DNA from: Deltaproteobacteria bacterium RBG_13_52_11
Lineage (GTDB): Bacteria; Desulfobacterota; B13-G15; RBG-16-54-18
Direction of reading: 5' to 3'
Length of the DNA stretch: 14,962 nt
NCBI GenBank assembly: GCA_001797745.1
Contig: MGQF01000057.1
Coordinates: 4,586 to 19,547, forward strand
Both the position numbers and the translations under genes were made by a program. The stretch's first letter is position 1. Every line of letters begins with the position of its first letter. Shown here piece by piece: positions 1-7,263 of the stretch. The notes under the pieces are model-generated. The model saw nothing but the letters and a program-made list of their open reading frames with translations, was not told the origin of the DNA and ran no database searches.

Positions 1-1
1 T

Positions 2-2653
2 TATATCGTTAAATATATTGTTGAGAATACCCTCGAACCTTTGGTTGAAGAGAAGCGGAAAAAGATTTCAGAAAAAATCAATGAGCTTAAGGGAAAGCTC
101 AAAGGTACAAAGGGTTTAACCAGAGAATCCTATGAAAAGGAACTCAGAAAAGTTGAAGGGAGCTTAATTGATGAGATTCTTTCATTGAAAGTCCTTGACC
201 CCGCCATGGGAAGCGGCCATTTCCTTGTAGAGGCCATAACTTTTTTGGCAAGAGCTTTAATTGAAGCCTTTGGAGAATCACCAGAAGAAACAGGGGAAGA
301 TGAAATCCGTTGGGCAAGACGTGAGGTAGTTGAGAGATGTATCTTTGGAGTGGATTTAAATCCAATGGCCGTAGAGTTAGCAAAGCTTTCTCTTTGGCTT
401 TATACGGTTGCAAAAGGGAAGCCCTTGAACTTCTTAGACCATCATCTTAAATGCGGAAATTCTTTAATAGGTGCAAAGGTTGAAGACCTCTATCATCTTC
501 CGGAAAAAAAGAAAAAAAATAAAGACGCTGCATTGTCCCTATCCCTGCCTATGGAGTTTCCCGCATTAACTATAGATTTGGGACTCGCAGTTGGTGATTA
601 TCTTCTTATCGAGAAAATCGCTTCAGAGGATGTCAAAGATATTAAGAAAAAAACAGAATTATATCAAAACTTAAACAAGGAGAGGATAGACAAGTGGCGT
701 GATATTGCCAATATCTGGATAAGTTCCTTTTTCGGCGTGAAGATAGATCAAAAATTATATAAGGCATTTTCTGATTATATCCTCGGCAAAGAAGAACGAA
801 TACCTAAAGAGTGGGTCGAAGAATACTTAAATAAAGCATTAAACTTAGCAAAGGAGAAAAACTTTTTCCATTGGGAACTAGAATTTCCCGAAGTCTTTTT
901 TGACCATCATGGAAAGCAACTTATAACTCCAGGATTTGATGCTGTTGTAGGAAATCCACCTTATGAGAGGACGAAATATCTTCTTCAAGACCAGAGTGCT
1001 TATGATCGATTTTTCAAAACTGCTTTTGGTGCTTACGACATTTATGTACTTTTTATAGAGAAATCACTTTCGCTTATTTCGTCCATCGGGAATTTTTCCT
1101 TTATAGTCTCTAATAAATTTCTTATCTCAGACTATGGAAACAAATTGAGGGATATGATCTGCAAAGATTATAATGTTACGCAATTAATAGATTTGACAGA
1201 GTGTCCAAGTGTATTCAAGGACGCGCTCATTAGTCCATTAGTGATTGTCGCGAATAAACGTAAATCTGATTTTGTCTACATCGCCGTGTTTAAAAAGGAT
1301 TTCCCCGAAGAGATATCCAAACTTTCCGATACGTTTCATCAGTATATAGATTGCATAGAGACTGAGCTTGTGGATATTGAGCGAAGGCCTGCCAAAGAAC
1401 TAAGACATCCAGAGACAGGGCATTTCAATATTTATTTAGTTGGTAATAAGAAACGTTTGGAAAGGAAAATGTATTCCAATGCTTTGATATTAAAGAAGTT
1501 AATGTCAATTAGGACTGGTGTTATGGGCTTCGAATACTGGAGCTTTGAACCCCATATAACAGAGGTGGGATCACCTTCTTCTGATTACCTCAAACTGTTG
1601 ACACCAAGTCTAATTGATAAATACGAAATACTTTGGGGTACACAGCCAATTGATATCTATAAGCATAATCTGCGTTATCCGGTTTTAAATATTCGAAATG
1701 CCCCGATTAATAATATCACGAGAGAGTTCTTTGTATCATCAAAAATTGTTGTTCGTGGAACTGCACGAAAACTGTCGGCTGCCCTGGACACCGAAGGTCA
1801 TGCTCTCTTGGTCGCTATCCATGGGATACTTTATCATAGCTTAACAGATGCTTTGTTTCTTTTAAGTCTAATAAACAGCCGTCTTTTGAATTGGCTCCAT
1901 ATTATATCTTATTATAGTGCGAGAATTCCGCAAGGTTCTTTGAGGTATCCGATTTCATTTTACGAAAACCTTCCTATTCGCCGTATAGCTTTTGTCACAC
2001 CGAAAGAAGTTCAGGAAAAGGTGCTTAGGGACGCAAAAAATCATTATAAGATGTATCTTGAGTCTGCAAAGCCAGATGCAGTTTTTAACCTTGTTGAATC
2101 CAGTTTAATGAAGGAGCACAAACCAGATGCAGAACTCGTAAAAAAACACAATGCCGATCCACTTAACAAAGACTGGCAAATCCCTGAAGGTATTTTGTGG
2201 GAGCAGTCAGATGTAGTTCATGATGCTCTGGCATTTCTTGCCGAGCAAATGATTGAGATGAACAAAGATAAACAAAGGGAGATCAAGGGCTTTCTAGGAT
2301 GGCTTGAAAGTCAGTTAAAAATTCAATCTGGCGCAGACGGAAATTCGGGTATTGAAGCCCTTACCGGAAAAACCCAAATAAAAAACTATCTTGGCGATTA
2401 TCAAAAAGGGGAGGAGGACCTTCCGTTTGAGGAATTCTGGAAAATATTGGAGAAAAACAAGACAAGAATCCAGACAAACCTCAAAGCCAGAGACCTTTAC
2501 GAAAATATCAAAGCCGAATACGAAAAATCCCTCTCCAAACTCTTACCCTTGAAAGAAAAGCTCCACAAGACCGACTGGCTCATCGATCAAATTGTTTATA
2601 AGCTCTATGGCTTAACAGAGGATGAAATCAAAATTGTCGAAGGAAAAAGTTAG
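2..2653 (+). CDS. Eco57I-type adenine-specific DNA methyltransferase, 3' part (5' end outside window)
   Basis: A large N6-adenine DNA methyltransferase of the Eco57I/type IIG-like class. The frame is open to the window's left edge and already reads YIVKYIVENTLEPLVEEK before the TTG at 41. That is the conserved segment preceding the catalytic domain in this family, so the gene is cut by the window rather than starting at 41. Visible motifs are the SAM-binding motif I DPAMGSGHF (nt 197-223), FGVDLNPMAVELAKLSLW after it, the spacer HWELEFPEVFF, and the catalytic motif IV NPPY (nt 953-964) in FDAVVGNPPYERTKY. The long C-terminal half fits a TaqI/Eco57I-like target-recognition region plus a helical, lysine-rich tail. 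No nuclease domain is visible in this part; it could be in the missing N-terminus or in a neighbouring gene. Related large methylases act alone (type IIG) or in DISARM or BREX; the visible part does not decide which. The gene is AT-rich like the rest of the island. Confidence 0.9.
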   Translation, partial: YIVKYIVENTLEPLVEEKRKKISEKINELKGKLKGTKGLTRESYEKELRKVEGSLIDEILSLKVLDPAMGSGHFLVEAITFLARALIEAFGESPEETGEDEIRWARREVVERCIFGVDLNPMAVELAKLSLWLYTVAKGKPLNFLDHHLKCGNSLIGAKVEDLYHLPEKKKKNKDAALSLSLPMEFPALTIDLGLAVGDYLLIEKIASEDVKDIKKKTELYQNLNKERIDKWRDIANIWISSFFGVKIDQKLYKAFSDYILGKEERIPKEWVEEYLNKALNLAKEKNFFHWELEFPEVFFDHHGKQLITPGFDAVVGNPPYERTKYLLQDQSAYDRFFKTAFGAYDIYVLFIEKSLSLISSIGNFSFIVSNKFLISDYGNKLRDMICKDYNVTQLIDLTECPSVFKDALISPLVIVANKRKSDFVYIAVFKKDFPEEISKLSDTFHQYIDCIETELVDIERRPAKELRHPETGHFNIYLVGNKKRLERKMYSNALILKKLMSIRTGVMGFEYWSFEPHITEVGSPSSDYLKLLTPSLIDKYEILWGTQPIDIYKHNLRYPVLNIRNAPINNITREFFVSSKIVVRGTARKLSAALDTEGHALLVAIHGILYHSLTDALFLLSLINSRLLNWLHIISYYSARIPQGSLRYPISFYENLPIRRIAFVTPKEVQEKVLRDAKNHYKMYLESAKPDAVFNLVESSLMKEHKPDAELVKKHNADPLNKDWQIPEGILWEQSDVVHDALAFLAEQMIEMNKDKQREIKGFLGWLESQLKIQSGADGNSGIEALTGKTQIKNYLGDYQKGEEDLPFEEFWKILEKNKTRIQTNLKARDLYENIKAEYEKSLSKLLPLKEKLHKTDWLIDQIVYKLYGLTEDEIKIVEGKS

Positions 2654-2685
2654 GTGGAAAAAATTGTATCAAACGCTTAGAATAA

Positions 2686-2847
2686 CACCGGAGATTTAGA
2701 AAAATTCTTGATCTAAAGGATAGGGTTAACATTAGGAAAATAAAGGGGTCTTTAAGCGAAAAATGGTCGCTTTTACAAGCTATAAGTACCGAGATGTTGA
2801 AAATGGCAAGGCATAATTCCCAAATGACCACAAGAAAAATGGGGTGA
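2686..2847 (+). pseudogene. Possible C-terminal remnant of an unidentified gene
   Basis: Between the methylase and the ATPase gene an open frame of about 53 codons runs to a TGA at 2845-2847. Its translation contains FRKILDLKDRVNIRKIKG and ISTEMLKMARHNSQM, a protein-like amphipathic pattern. It has no ATG, GTG or TTG start before codon 36 and follows an in-frame stop at 2683. It may be the tail of a gene whose front was deleted. I do not recognise a family, and an open frame this short in AT-rich DNA could be chance. Confidence 0.2.
2754..2775 (+). terminator. Weak hairpin with short T-run between methylase and ATPase genes
   Basis: AAGCGA (2754-2759) can pair with TCGCTT (2767-2772) across a 7-base loop, and the 3' arm runs into TTTTA. 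The stem is short and the T-run brief, so termination would be inefficient. It lies about 100 bases after the methylase stop and about 80 bases before the ATPase start. Confidence 0.25.
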
Positions 2848-2850
2848 ATT

Positions 2851-4074
2851 ATGGATAATGTTATCAAAGAAGCTGTCCCACATATTGAAGAATTGTCAGT
2901 AAAAAATTATCGTGCCTTAAGAGATTTGCAACTTAAGGATCTTACTCCTTTAACTGTTTTTTTAGGCCCTAACGGCAGTGGCAAGTCAACGATCTTTGAT
3001 GTTTTTGCGTTTCTCTCAGAGTGTTTTTCTGTTGGATTAAGAAAGGCATGGGATAAGAGGGGTAGGTTTAAAGAGCTTCGTACCCGTGGGGCTGACGGAC
3101 CGATAGTTTTCGAATTGAAATATCGCGAAAAACCGCAGTTGCCTATCATTACTTATCATCTTGCCATTGAAGAAACAGAAACCCCCAGGGGGCCATATGT
3201 AGCAGAAGAATGGCTCACATGGCGTCGAGGGGCACGGGGGAGACCTTTTAGGTTTCTTGACTTTGAAGAAGGCTCTGGACAAGTAATTTCAGGAGAGGAA
3301 CCAGATGAACGGGACCAAAGGATCGAGGAACGATTAGACTCCTCCGAAATGATTGCTGTTAATACCCTTGGACAGTTTGCTAAACATCCACGTGTCAGCG
3401 CCCTTCGCCGCTTTATTACTGGATGGTATCTTTCTTACCTCACTGCAGATAACACGCGGGTTACTCCTGAAGCAGGACCGCAAGAAAGATTATCTGCAAC
3501 GGGTAATAATCTGCCGAACGTAATCCAATTTCTGAGAGAGCAACACAAAGATAGACTGGATCAAATTCTGAGAACTTTATCTAATCGTGTACCTCAATTA
3601 GAAAAGGTTGACGCTGAAATGATGGCAGATGGTAGGCTCTTGCTGCAGATAAAGGATGCACCTTTTGAACGGCCAATTCTGGCAAAATTTGCCTCCGATG
3701 GCACACTTAAGATGTTGGCATACCTGATAGTTCTCTATGATCCTGATCCACCTCAACTAGTCGGCATAGAGGAACCAGAAAATCATCTTCATCCTCGCCT
3801 CTTACCCGAATTGGCCGAAGAGTGTCGGGGAGCTTCTGATCGTACGCAGTTGATGGTAACAACTCATTCACCATTTTTCGTTAACGGATTGCGATCAGAA
3901 GAATTATGGGTACTTTACCGCGACGTAAGTGGATACACTAAAGCTAAACGTGCCGCCGATATGCCTGGAATAAAAGAATTCATGAATCAAGGTGCACTAC
4001 TAGGGCACCTCTGGATGGAAGGCAATTTTGAATTTGGTGATCCTCTGACAGCAGCAGGTGGCCCGAAAGCGTGA
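2851..4074 (+). CDS. OLD/RecF-like AAA ATPase (AAA_21 type), partner of the DUF4276 protein
   Basis: A 407-aa ATPase of the ABC/SMC-like class found in defence systems such as OLD, PARIS and their relatives. It begins with the typical strand ELSVKNYRALRDLQL, followed by Walker A GPNGSGKST at about residues 39-47. The signature-like FASDGTLKMLAYL is at about 281-293, Walker B LVGIEEPENHLHP at about 304-316, and the H-loop TTHSP at about 338-342. There is no fused TOPRIM nuclease domain after the ATPase core; that part is supplied by the next gene, 35 bases downstream, as in split two-gene OLD-like systems. A GGGGTG ribosome site four bases before the ATG supports the start. By analogy with PARIS AriA it would sense an infection-linked trigger and control the TOPRIM partner. 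The motifs are seen directly; the defence role is inferred. Confidence 0.85.
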   Translation: MDNVIKEAVPHIEELSVKNYRALRDLQLKDLTPLTVFLGPNGSGKSTIFDVFAFLSECFSVGLRKAWDKRGRFKELRTRGADGPIVFELKYREKPQLPIITYHLAIEETETPRGPYVAEEWLTWRRGARGRPFRFLDFEEGSGQVISGEEPDERDQRIEERLDSSEMIAVNTLGQFAKHPRVSALRRFITGWYLSYLTADNTRVTPEAGPQERLSATGNNLPNVIQFLREQHKDRLDQILRTLSNRVPQLEKVDAEMMADGRLLLQIKDAPFERPILAKFASDGTLKMLAYLIVLYDPDPPQLVGIEEPENHLHPRLLPELAEECRGASDRTQLMVTTHSPFFVNGLRSEELWVLYRDVSGYTKAKRAADMPGIKEFMNQGALLGHLWMEGNFEFGDPLTAAGGPKA

Positions 4075-4109
4075 GGACATTAATAAAGAAAACTGAAGGA
4101 TAGCCTTGC

Positions 4110-4733
4110 ATGCATATTGAATTCTTGGTTGAAGAACCCTCAGCGGAAGCAGCTCTTTTAAATATTCTGCCTAAGATCATAGAACAAACGACTTCCTTTG
4201 CAATTCATTCATACCAGGGGAAACAAGATCTTCTTAAAAAGCTGTTAAGTAGGTTTAAGGGATATAAAGCCTGGTTGCCGGAAGACTGGCGGATTGTTGT
4301 CTTGATTGACGCAGATGATCAAGATTGTAGAAGACTTAAAGCTCAATTAGATGATATTGCCCATAAATCAAAATTGTTGACTAAATCAGCAGCAAGAAAC
4401 AGTTCTAAGTTTCAGGTTCTAAACCGGCTTGCCATTAAGGAGTTGGAAGCCTGGTTTTTTGGAGATATCGAAGCATTAAATGCTGCATACCCACGTATTT
4501 CGCTGAACCTTAGGAATAAAGCTAAATATCGTGATCCGGATTCGATTGCAGGTGGAACATGGGAAGCCCTTGAACGAGAACTGAAAAGAGTAGGATATTA
4601 CTCTAGTGGTTTACCCAAGATCACCGCTGCTCGGGAGATATCGCTGCGCATGGTTTCAGAGCGCAATAGGTCTCACAGTTTTCAGGTATTTCGACAAGGG
4701 TTGTTAGAAATAACCGGATCATTAAATATATAG
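4110..4733 (+). CDS. DUF4276 family protein, TOPRIM-like putative effector
   Basis: A 207-aa protein matching my recollection of DUF4276. This family typically sits beside an AAA ATPase and has a TOPRIM-like fold expected to bind metal. The acidic positions a TOPRIM site needs are present: the N-terminal glutamates in FLVEEPSAEA (residues 5-14), the DxD in VVLIDADDQD (63-72), and the glutamates in IKELEAWFFGD (109-119). The conserved block YRDPDSIAGGTWEALE (140-155) and the terminal RNRSHSFQVFR are also intact, so the gene looks functional. It starts 35 bases after the ATPase and ends 27 bases before the DarG gene, suggesting one transcript. GAAGGA nine bases upstream supports the ATG. By comparison with AriB (a DUF4435 protein) in PARIS it is the likely toxic nuclease, but its substrate cannot be read from sequence. 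Confidence 0.85.
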   Translation: MHIEFLVEEPSAEAALLNILPKIIEQTTSFAIHSYQGKQDLLKKLLSRFKGYKAWLPEDWRIVVLIDADDQDCRRLKAQLDDIAHKSKLLTKSAARNSSKFQVLNRLAIKELEAWFFGDIEALNAAYPRISLNLRNKAKYRDPDSIAGGTWEALERELKRVGYYSSGLPKITAAREISLRMVSERNRSHSFQVFRQGLLEITGSLNI

Positions 4734-4760
4734 ACGGTTAAATATGATATAGGGTCTAAG

Positions 4761-5888
4761 ATGGTCAAAGTATTGATGGGTGATATTCTAGATTCTAAGG
4801 CCCAAACCCTTGTCAATACTGTGAATTGCGTAGGAATCATGGGCAAGGGGATTGCTCTAAAATTTAAAGAACAGTTCCCTGATATGTTCAGGGATTATGT
4901 CGAACGGTGCAATCGGAAAGAGGTCAAGCTTGGAAAATCCTATCTGTTCAAAAGGCTTATTTCCCCTTGGATTTTGAACTTTCCAACCAAAGAACATTGG
5001 AGGTCTGTTTCGCGCATCCAAGACATTATACAAGGTCTAAAATATTTGCTTCAACATTACAAAGAATGGGGTATTACATCTATTGCTGTGCCCCCTCTCG
5101 GATGTGGGCAAGGTCAATTGGAATGGAAGATAGTGGGGCCAACCTTATACCGCTACTTAAATCAATTAGATATCCCTGTTGAACTTTATGCACCCTACGG
5201 GACACCCCATGAAGAGTTGCAGCCTGAATTCCTTGATCAAGAACCAATTGATAACCTCGGCGAAAGAGTAAAACAAAGTCCAGAATGGGTTAAGCCTGCA
5301 TGGGTTGCCTTAGTGGAAATTCTGAAACGCGTGGAGCAGGAACCTTACCATTGGCCTGTTGGCAGAACTACATTCCAGAAAATTGCCTACATTGCCACCC
5401 AAGAGGGATTGCCGACTGGATTGCAATACCAAAAATCAAGTTTTGGTCCATTCTCCCCAGCATTAAAGGGTGTGATTACCCGATTAGTTAATAATGGCTT
5501 AATACGGGAAGAGCAACTTGGACGCATGTTTGCAGCCAAGGTTAGGCAAACTTTTGAGGATGCACGCAAAGCTTACGTAAGTGACTTAGCAAAATGGGAA
5601 TCAATTATTGATAAGACAGCTGATTTATTTATGCGTTTGCAAACAAAACAATCTGAGGTCGTTGCTACAGTTCTTTTTGCTGCCAATATATTATCAAAGA
5701 AAATTAATGACCAACCATCTGAAGATGAAGTCTTAAATGAGGTGATGCTGTGGAAACAGAGGCGTCGTCCTCCCCTTGAAAAAAGTGAAATAGCCTACAC
5801 AATTCGTAACCTGGCTGCTTTAAGATGGTTGAAAGTCAAACCAAGTTCAGACTTACCAATACCGGATGAAATTATTGCTGAGGTATAA
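4761..5888 (+). CDS. darG: DarG-type DNA ADP-ribosyl glycohydrolase antitoxin (macrodomain plus C-terminal domain)
   Basis: A 375-aa protein with the full two-domain layout of DarG, the antitoxin that removes ADP-ribose placed on thymidines in DNA by the toxin DarT. The macrodomain covers about residues 1-150: GDIL at the start, the ligand loop LVNTVNCVGIMGKGIALKFK (18-36, including Asn22), NFPTKEHWR with Lys77 at the place of the catalytic lysine of Thermus DarG, and PPLGCGQGQLEW (111-122). The C-terminal part (about 175-360) carries the conserved WPVGRTTFQKIAY and SSFGPFSPALK blocks, the region that in DarG also binds and neutralises DarT. No DarT gene is present on either side. The upstream neighbour is the DUF4276 gene, and downstream is a non-coding stretch. 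No key residue looks lost, so the gene appears intact. Whether it guards against an unlinked DarT or serves the ATPase-DUF4276 pair is unknown. Confidence 0.85.
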   Translation: MVKVLMGDILDSKAQTLVNTVNCVGIMGKGIALKFKEQFPDMFRDYVERCNRKEVKLGKSYLFKRLISPWILNFPTKEHWRSVSRIQDIIQGLKYLLQHYKEWGITSIAVPPLGCGQGQLEWKIVGPTLYRYLNQLDIPVELYAPYGTPHEELQPEFLDQEPIDNLGERVKQSPEWVKPAWVALVEILKRVEQEPYHWPVGRTTFQKIAYIATQEGLPTGLQYQKSSFGPFSPALKGVITRLVNNGLIREEQLGRMFAAKVRQTFEDARKAYVSDLAKWESIIDKTADLFMRLQTKQSEVVATVLFAANILSKKINDQPSEDEVLNEVMLWKQRRRPPLEKSEIAYTIRNLAALRWLKVKPSSDLPIPDEIIAEV

Positions 5889-5948
5889 CCATATTCTTTC
5901 AATCGGTGGCTAGCTCATCGAAGAAATTTTGCAACATGGGGTAGAGCT

Positions 5949-6005
5949 ATGAAAGAGCCAAAGAACTCCTTATATCCAAGCGACTGGCTACAATATGCGC
6001 AATAA
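5949..6005 (+). pseudogene. Probable HEPN-gene fragment (first 18 codons)
   Basis: A short ORF with a good ribosome site (GGGG about seven bases before the ATG) encodes MKEPKNSLYPSDWLQYAQ and then stops. The 'LYPSDWL..A' opening resembles the N-terminus of HEPN-domain proteins that pair with MNT nucleotidyltransferases, one of which follows 43 bases later. I read it as the surviving start of a HEPN toxin gene whose body was deleted. The match rests on memory of the family and on context; 18 residues alone cannot prove it. Confidence 0.4.
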
Positions 6006-6048
6006 GATAGATTCTCCTGCATGTCAAAGCTAGTAAAGAGGAAAACCA

Positions 6049-6393
6049 GTGAAATCCTTTGATGATCTCAATCTCTCAAAAAAAGAAAAGCTCATGTTAC
6101 GGGCGATCAAAGAGGCTGTGCAGAGAATCGCGCCGGCGTCGGAGGTCGTATTCTTTGGCTCCCGGGCCCGCGGAGAGGTGGCCCCGGAATCGGATTGGGA
6201 CATCCTTATCCTCGCGGACAACGTCACCTATGAATTAAAGGATGAGATCTGCGCTGCTCTCTACGACCTTGAGCTGGAACGAGAAATTATTATTAATCCC
6301 CTCATTTTAGATAAAAGAGAGTGGACTTCAGGACTCTACTTGCACCACCCTATCCACAGAAATGTCGAAAGAGAGGGTATGGTGATCCGATGA
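6049..6393 (+). CDS. MNT-type nucleotidyltransferase (MntA-like antitoxin), no intact HEPN partner
   Basis: A 114-aa minimal nucleotidyltransferase of the DNA polymerase beta superfamily. The diagnostic FGSRARG (residues 36-42) is followed by SDWDILIL (48-55), giving the two metal-binding aspartates Asp49 and Asp51. A third acidic residue is not obvious: the later strand reads REIIINPLIL, as in subfamilies that keep only two. Such proteins act as antitoxins by adding AMP to tyrosine on HEPN RNases. Here no full HEPN gene is present, only a likely 18-codon fragment upstream and a 20-codon ORF overlapping the 3' end. The start is GTG with AAAGAGGA seven bases upstream. Base composition is intermediate between the AT-rich island and the GC-rich core. 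Confidence 0.85.
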   Translation: MKSFDDLNLSKKEKLMLRAIKEAVQRIAPASEVVFFGSRARGEVAPESDWDILILADNVTYELKDEICAALYDLELEREIIINPLILDKREWTSGLYLHHPIHRNVEREGMVIR

Positions 6394-6452
6394 GCAAAAA
6401 CCTGTCAGAAATTGAAAAGATCATCAGAGACCTCATAGCAAAACATGAATAG
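6390..6452 (+). CDS. 20-codon ORF linking the nucleotidyltransferase gene to trmI
   Basis: The ATG at 6390 overlaps the nucleotidyltransferase stop (ATGA), and the stop TAG at 6450-6452 lies just inside trmI, whose ATG is at 6445. The peptide starts MSKNLSEIEKII and is mostly helical and charged. ATGA overlaps are typical of MNT-HEPN pairs, so this may be the shortened start of a second partner gene. Equally it may now act only to carry ribosomes to the trmI start, which has no clear ribosome site of its own. Whether it is expressed cannot be judged here. Confidence 0.35.
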   Translation: MSKNLSEIEKIIRDLIAKHE

Positions 6453-7251
6453 AGAACGATTGACCCAGCCTATTGCCGAAGGTGAAAGCATCATCCTCCT
6501 GGACCCCGAGGACGATAAGGAGTTCTTTTACAAGATGAGGGCGAAGGGGCACATCGATCTTCACAAGGGGAAGATCCTCCACGCCGAGATCATCGGCAAG
6601 CCCGAGGGGGCAGTGGTGCGCACCTCTAAGGGAGACCCCTTCCTCGTCTTCAGGCCGACCCTCTTCCAGTTCATCATGCACATGAAGCGGGATACCCAAA
6701 TCATCTATCCCAAGGACCTGGCCCTGATCTTATTTTATGCCGATATCTACCCCGGAAGCACCTGCCTCGAGGCAGGGATAGGCTCCGGCTCCCTGACCCT
6801 GGCCTTGCTGCGGGCAGTAGGGCCTGAGGGCAAGGTCATCTCCTATGAGAAGCGCCCGGAATTCATCGAGCGGGCCACGAAGAACATTCAGCTCTTGTTG
6901 GGTGACGGGGCCCCGCCCAACCTGGAGGTGAAGCTGCGCGATATCTATGAGGGTATCGAGGAACAGGGGATTGATCGTATCATCTTGGATATCCCTGAGC
7001 CCTGGCAACTGGTACAGAACATCGCTCAGAGCCTGCGTCCAGGGGGTATATTCGTGGGTTACCTTCCCACCATCATCCAGGTCAAGACCTTGGTGGATGC
7101 CCTCCGAGAGGAAAAGAGGTTCACCTCCATCCATGCCTTTGAGGCCCTGATCAGAGATTGGCACATCGAGGGGCTCAGTGTGCGCCCTGACCACAGGATG
7201 GTGGCCCATACGGGCTTTATCACCCTGGCCAGGAGGGGGGAAGCCCCTTAA
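6445..7251 (+). CDS. trmI: tRNA (adenine-58-N1)-methyltransferase TrmI
   Basis: A 268-aa SAM-dependent methyltransferase that makes 1-methyladenosine at position 58 in the T-loop of tRNA, acting in the cytoplasm as a tetramer in characterised homologues. The N-terminal beta domain (about 1-75) includes HIDLHKGKILHAEIIGKPEG and the RPT segment typical of TrmI. The Rossmann core follows, with motif I CLEAGIGSGSLTLAL (about 107-121), the acidic strand ISYEKRPEF (about 132-140) and the catalytic-site motif ILDIPEPW (about 177-184). Length is normal for the family. The ATG at 6445 has only a weak upstream ribosome site and sits inside the end of a 20-codon ORF, so translation may be coupled. This is the first gene of the GC-rich core region, immediately after the defence island, and it converges on sppA. 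Confidence 0.92.
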   Translation: MNRERLTQPIAEGESIILLDPEDDKEFFYKMRAKGHIDLHKGKILHAEIIGKPEGAVVRTSKGDPFLVFRPTLFQFIMHMKRDTQIIYPKDLALILFYADIYPGSTCLEAGIGSGSLTLALLRAVGPEGKVISYEKRPEFIERATKNIQLLLGDGAPPNLEVKLRDIYEGIEEQGIDRIILDIPEPWQLVQNIAQSLRPGGIFVGYLPTIIQVKTLVDALREEKRFTSIHAFEALIRDWHIEGLSVRPDHRMVAHTGFITLARRGEAP

Positions 7252-7263
7252 GAGGTTGGCAAA

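Noticed and set aside
2628..2867. Minus-strand open frame of 79 codons across the methylase-ATPase gap
   Set aside because: Composition is that of an antisense shadow of AT-rich DNA; no ribosome site, no recognisable motif, and it overlaps both flanking genes.
6390..6452. A firm call of the 20-codon ORF as a HEPN remnant
   Set aside because: The residues do not clearly match HEPN N-termini I know; only the ATGA overlap suggests it, so it is listed as an unassigned short ORF.
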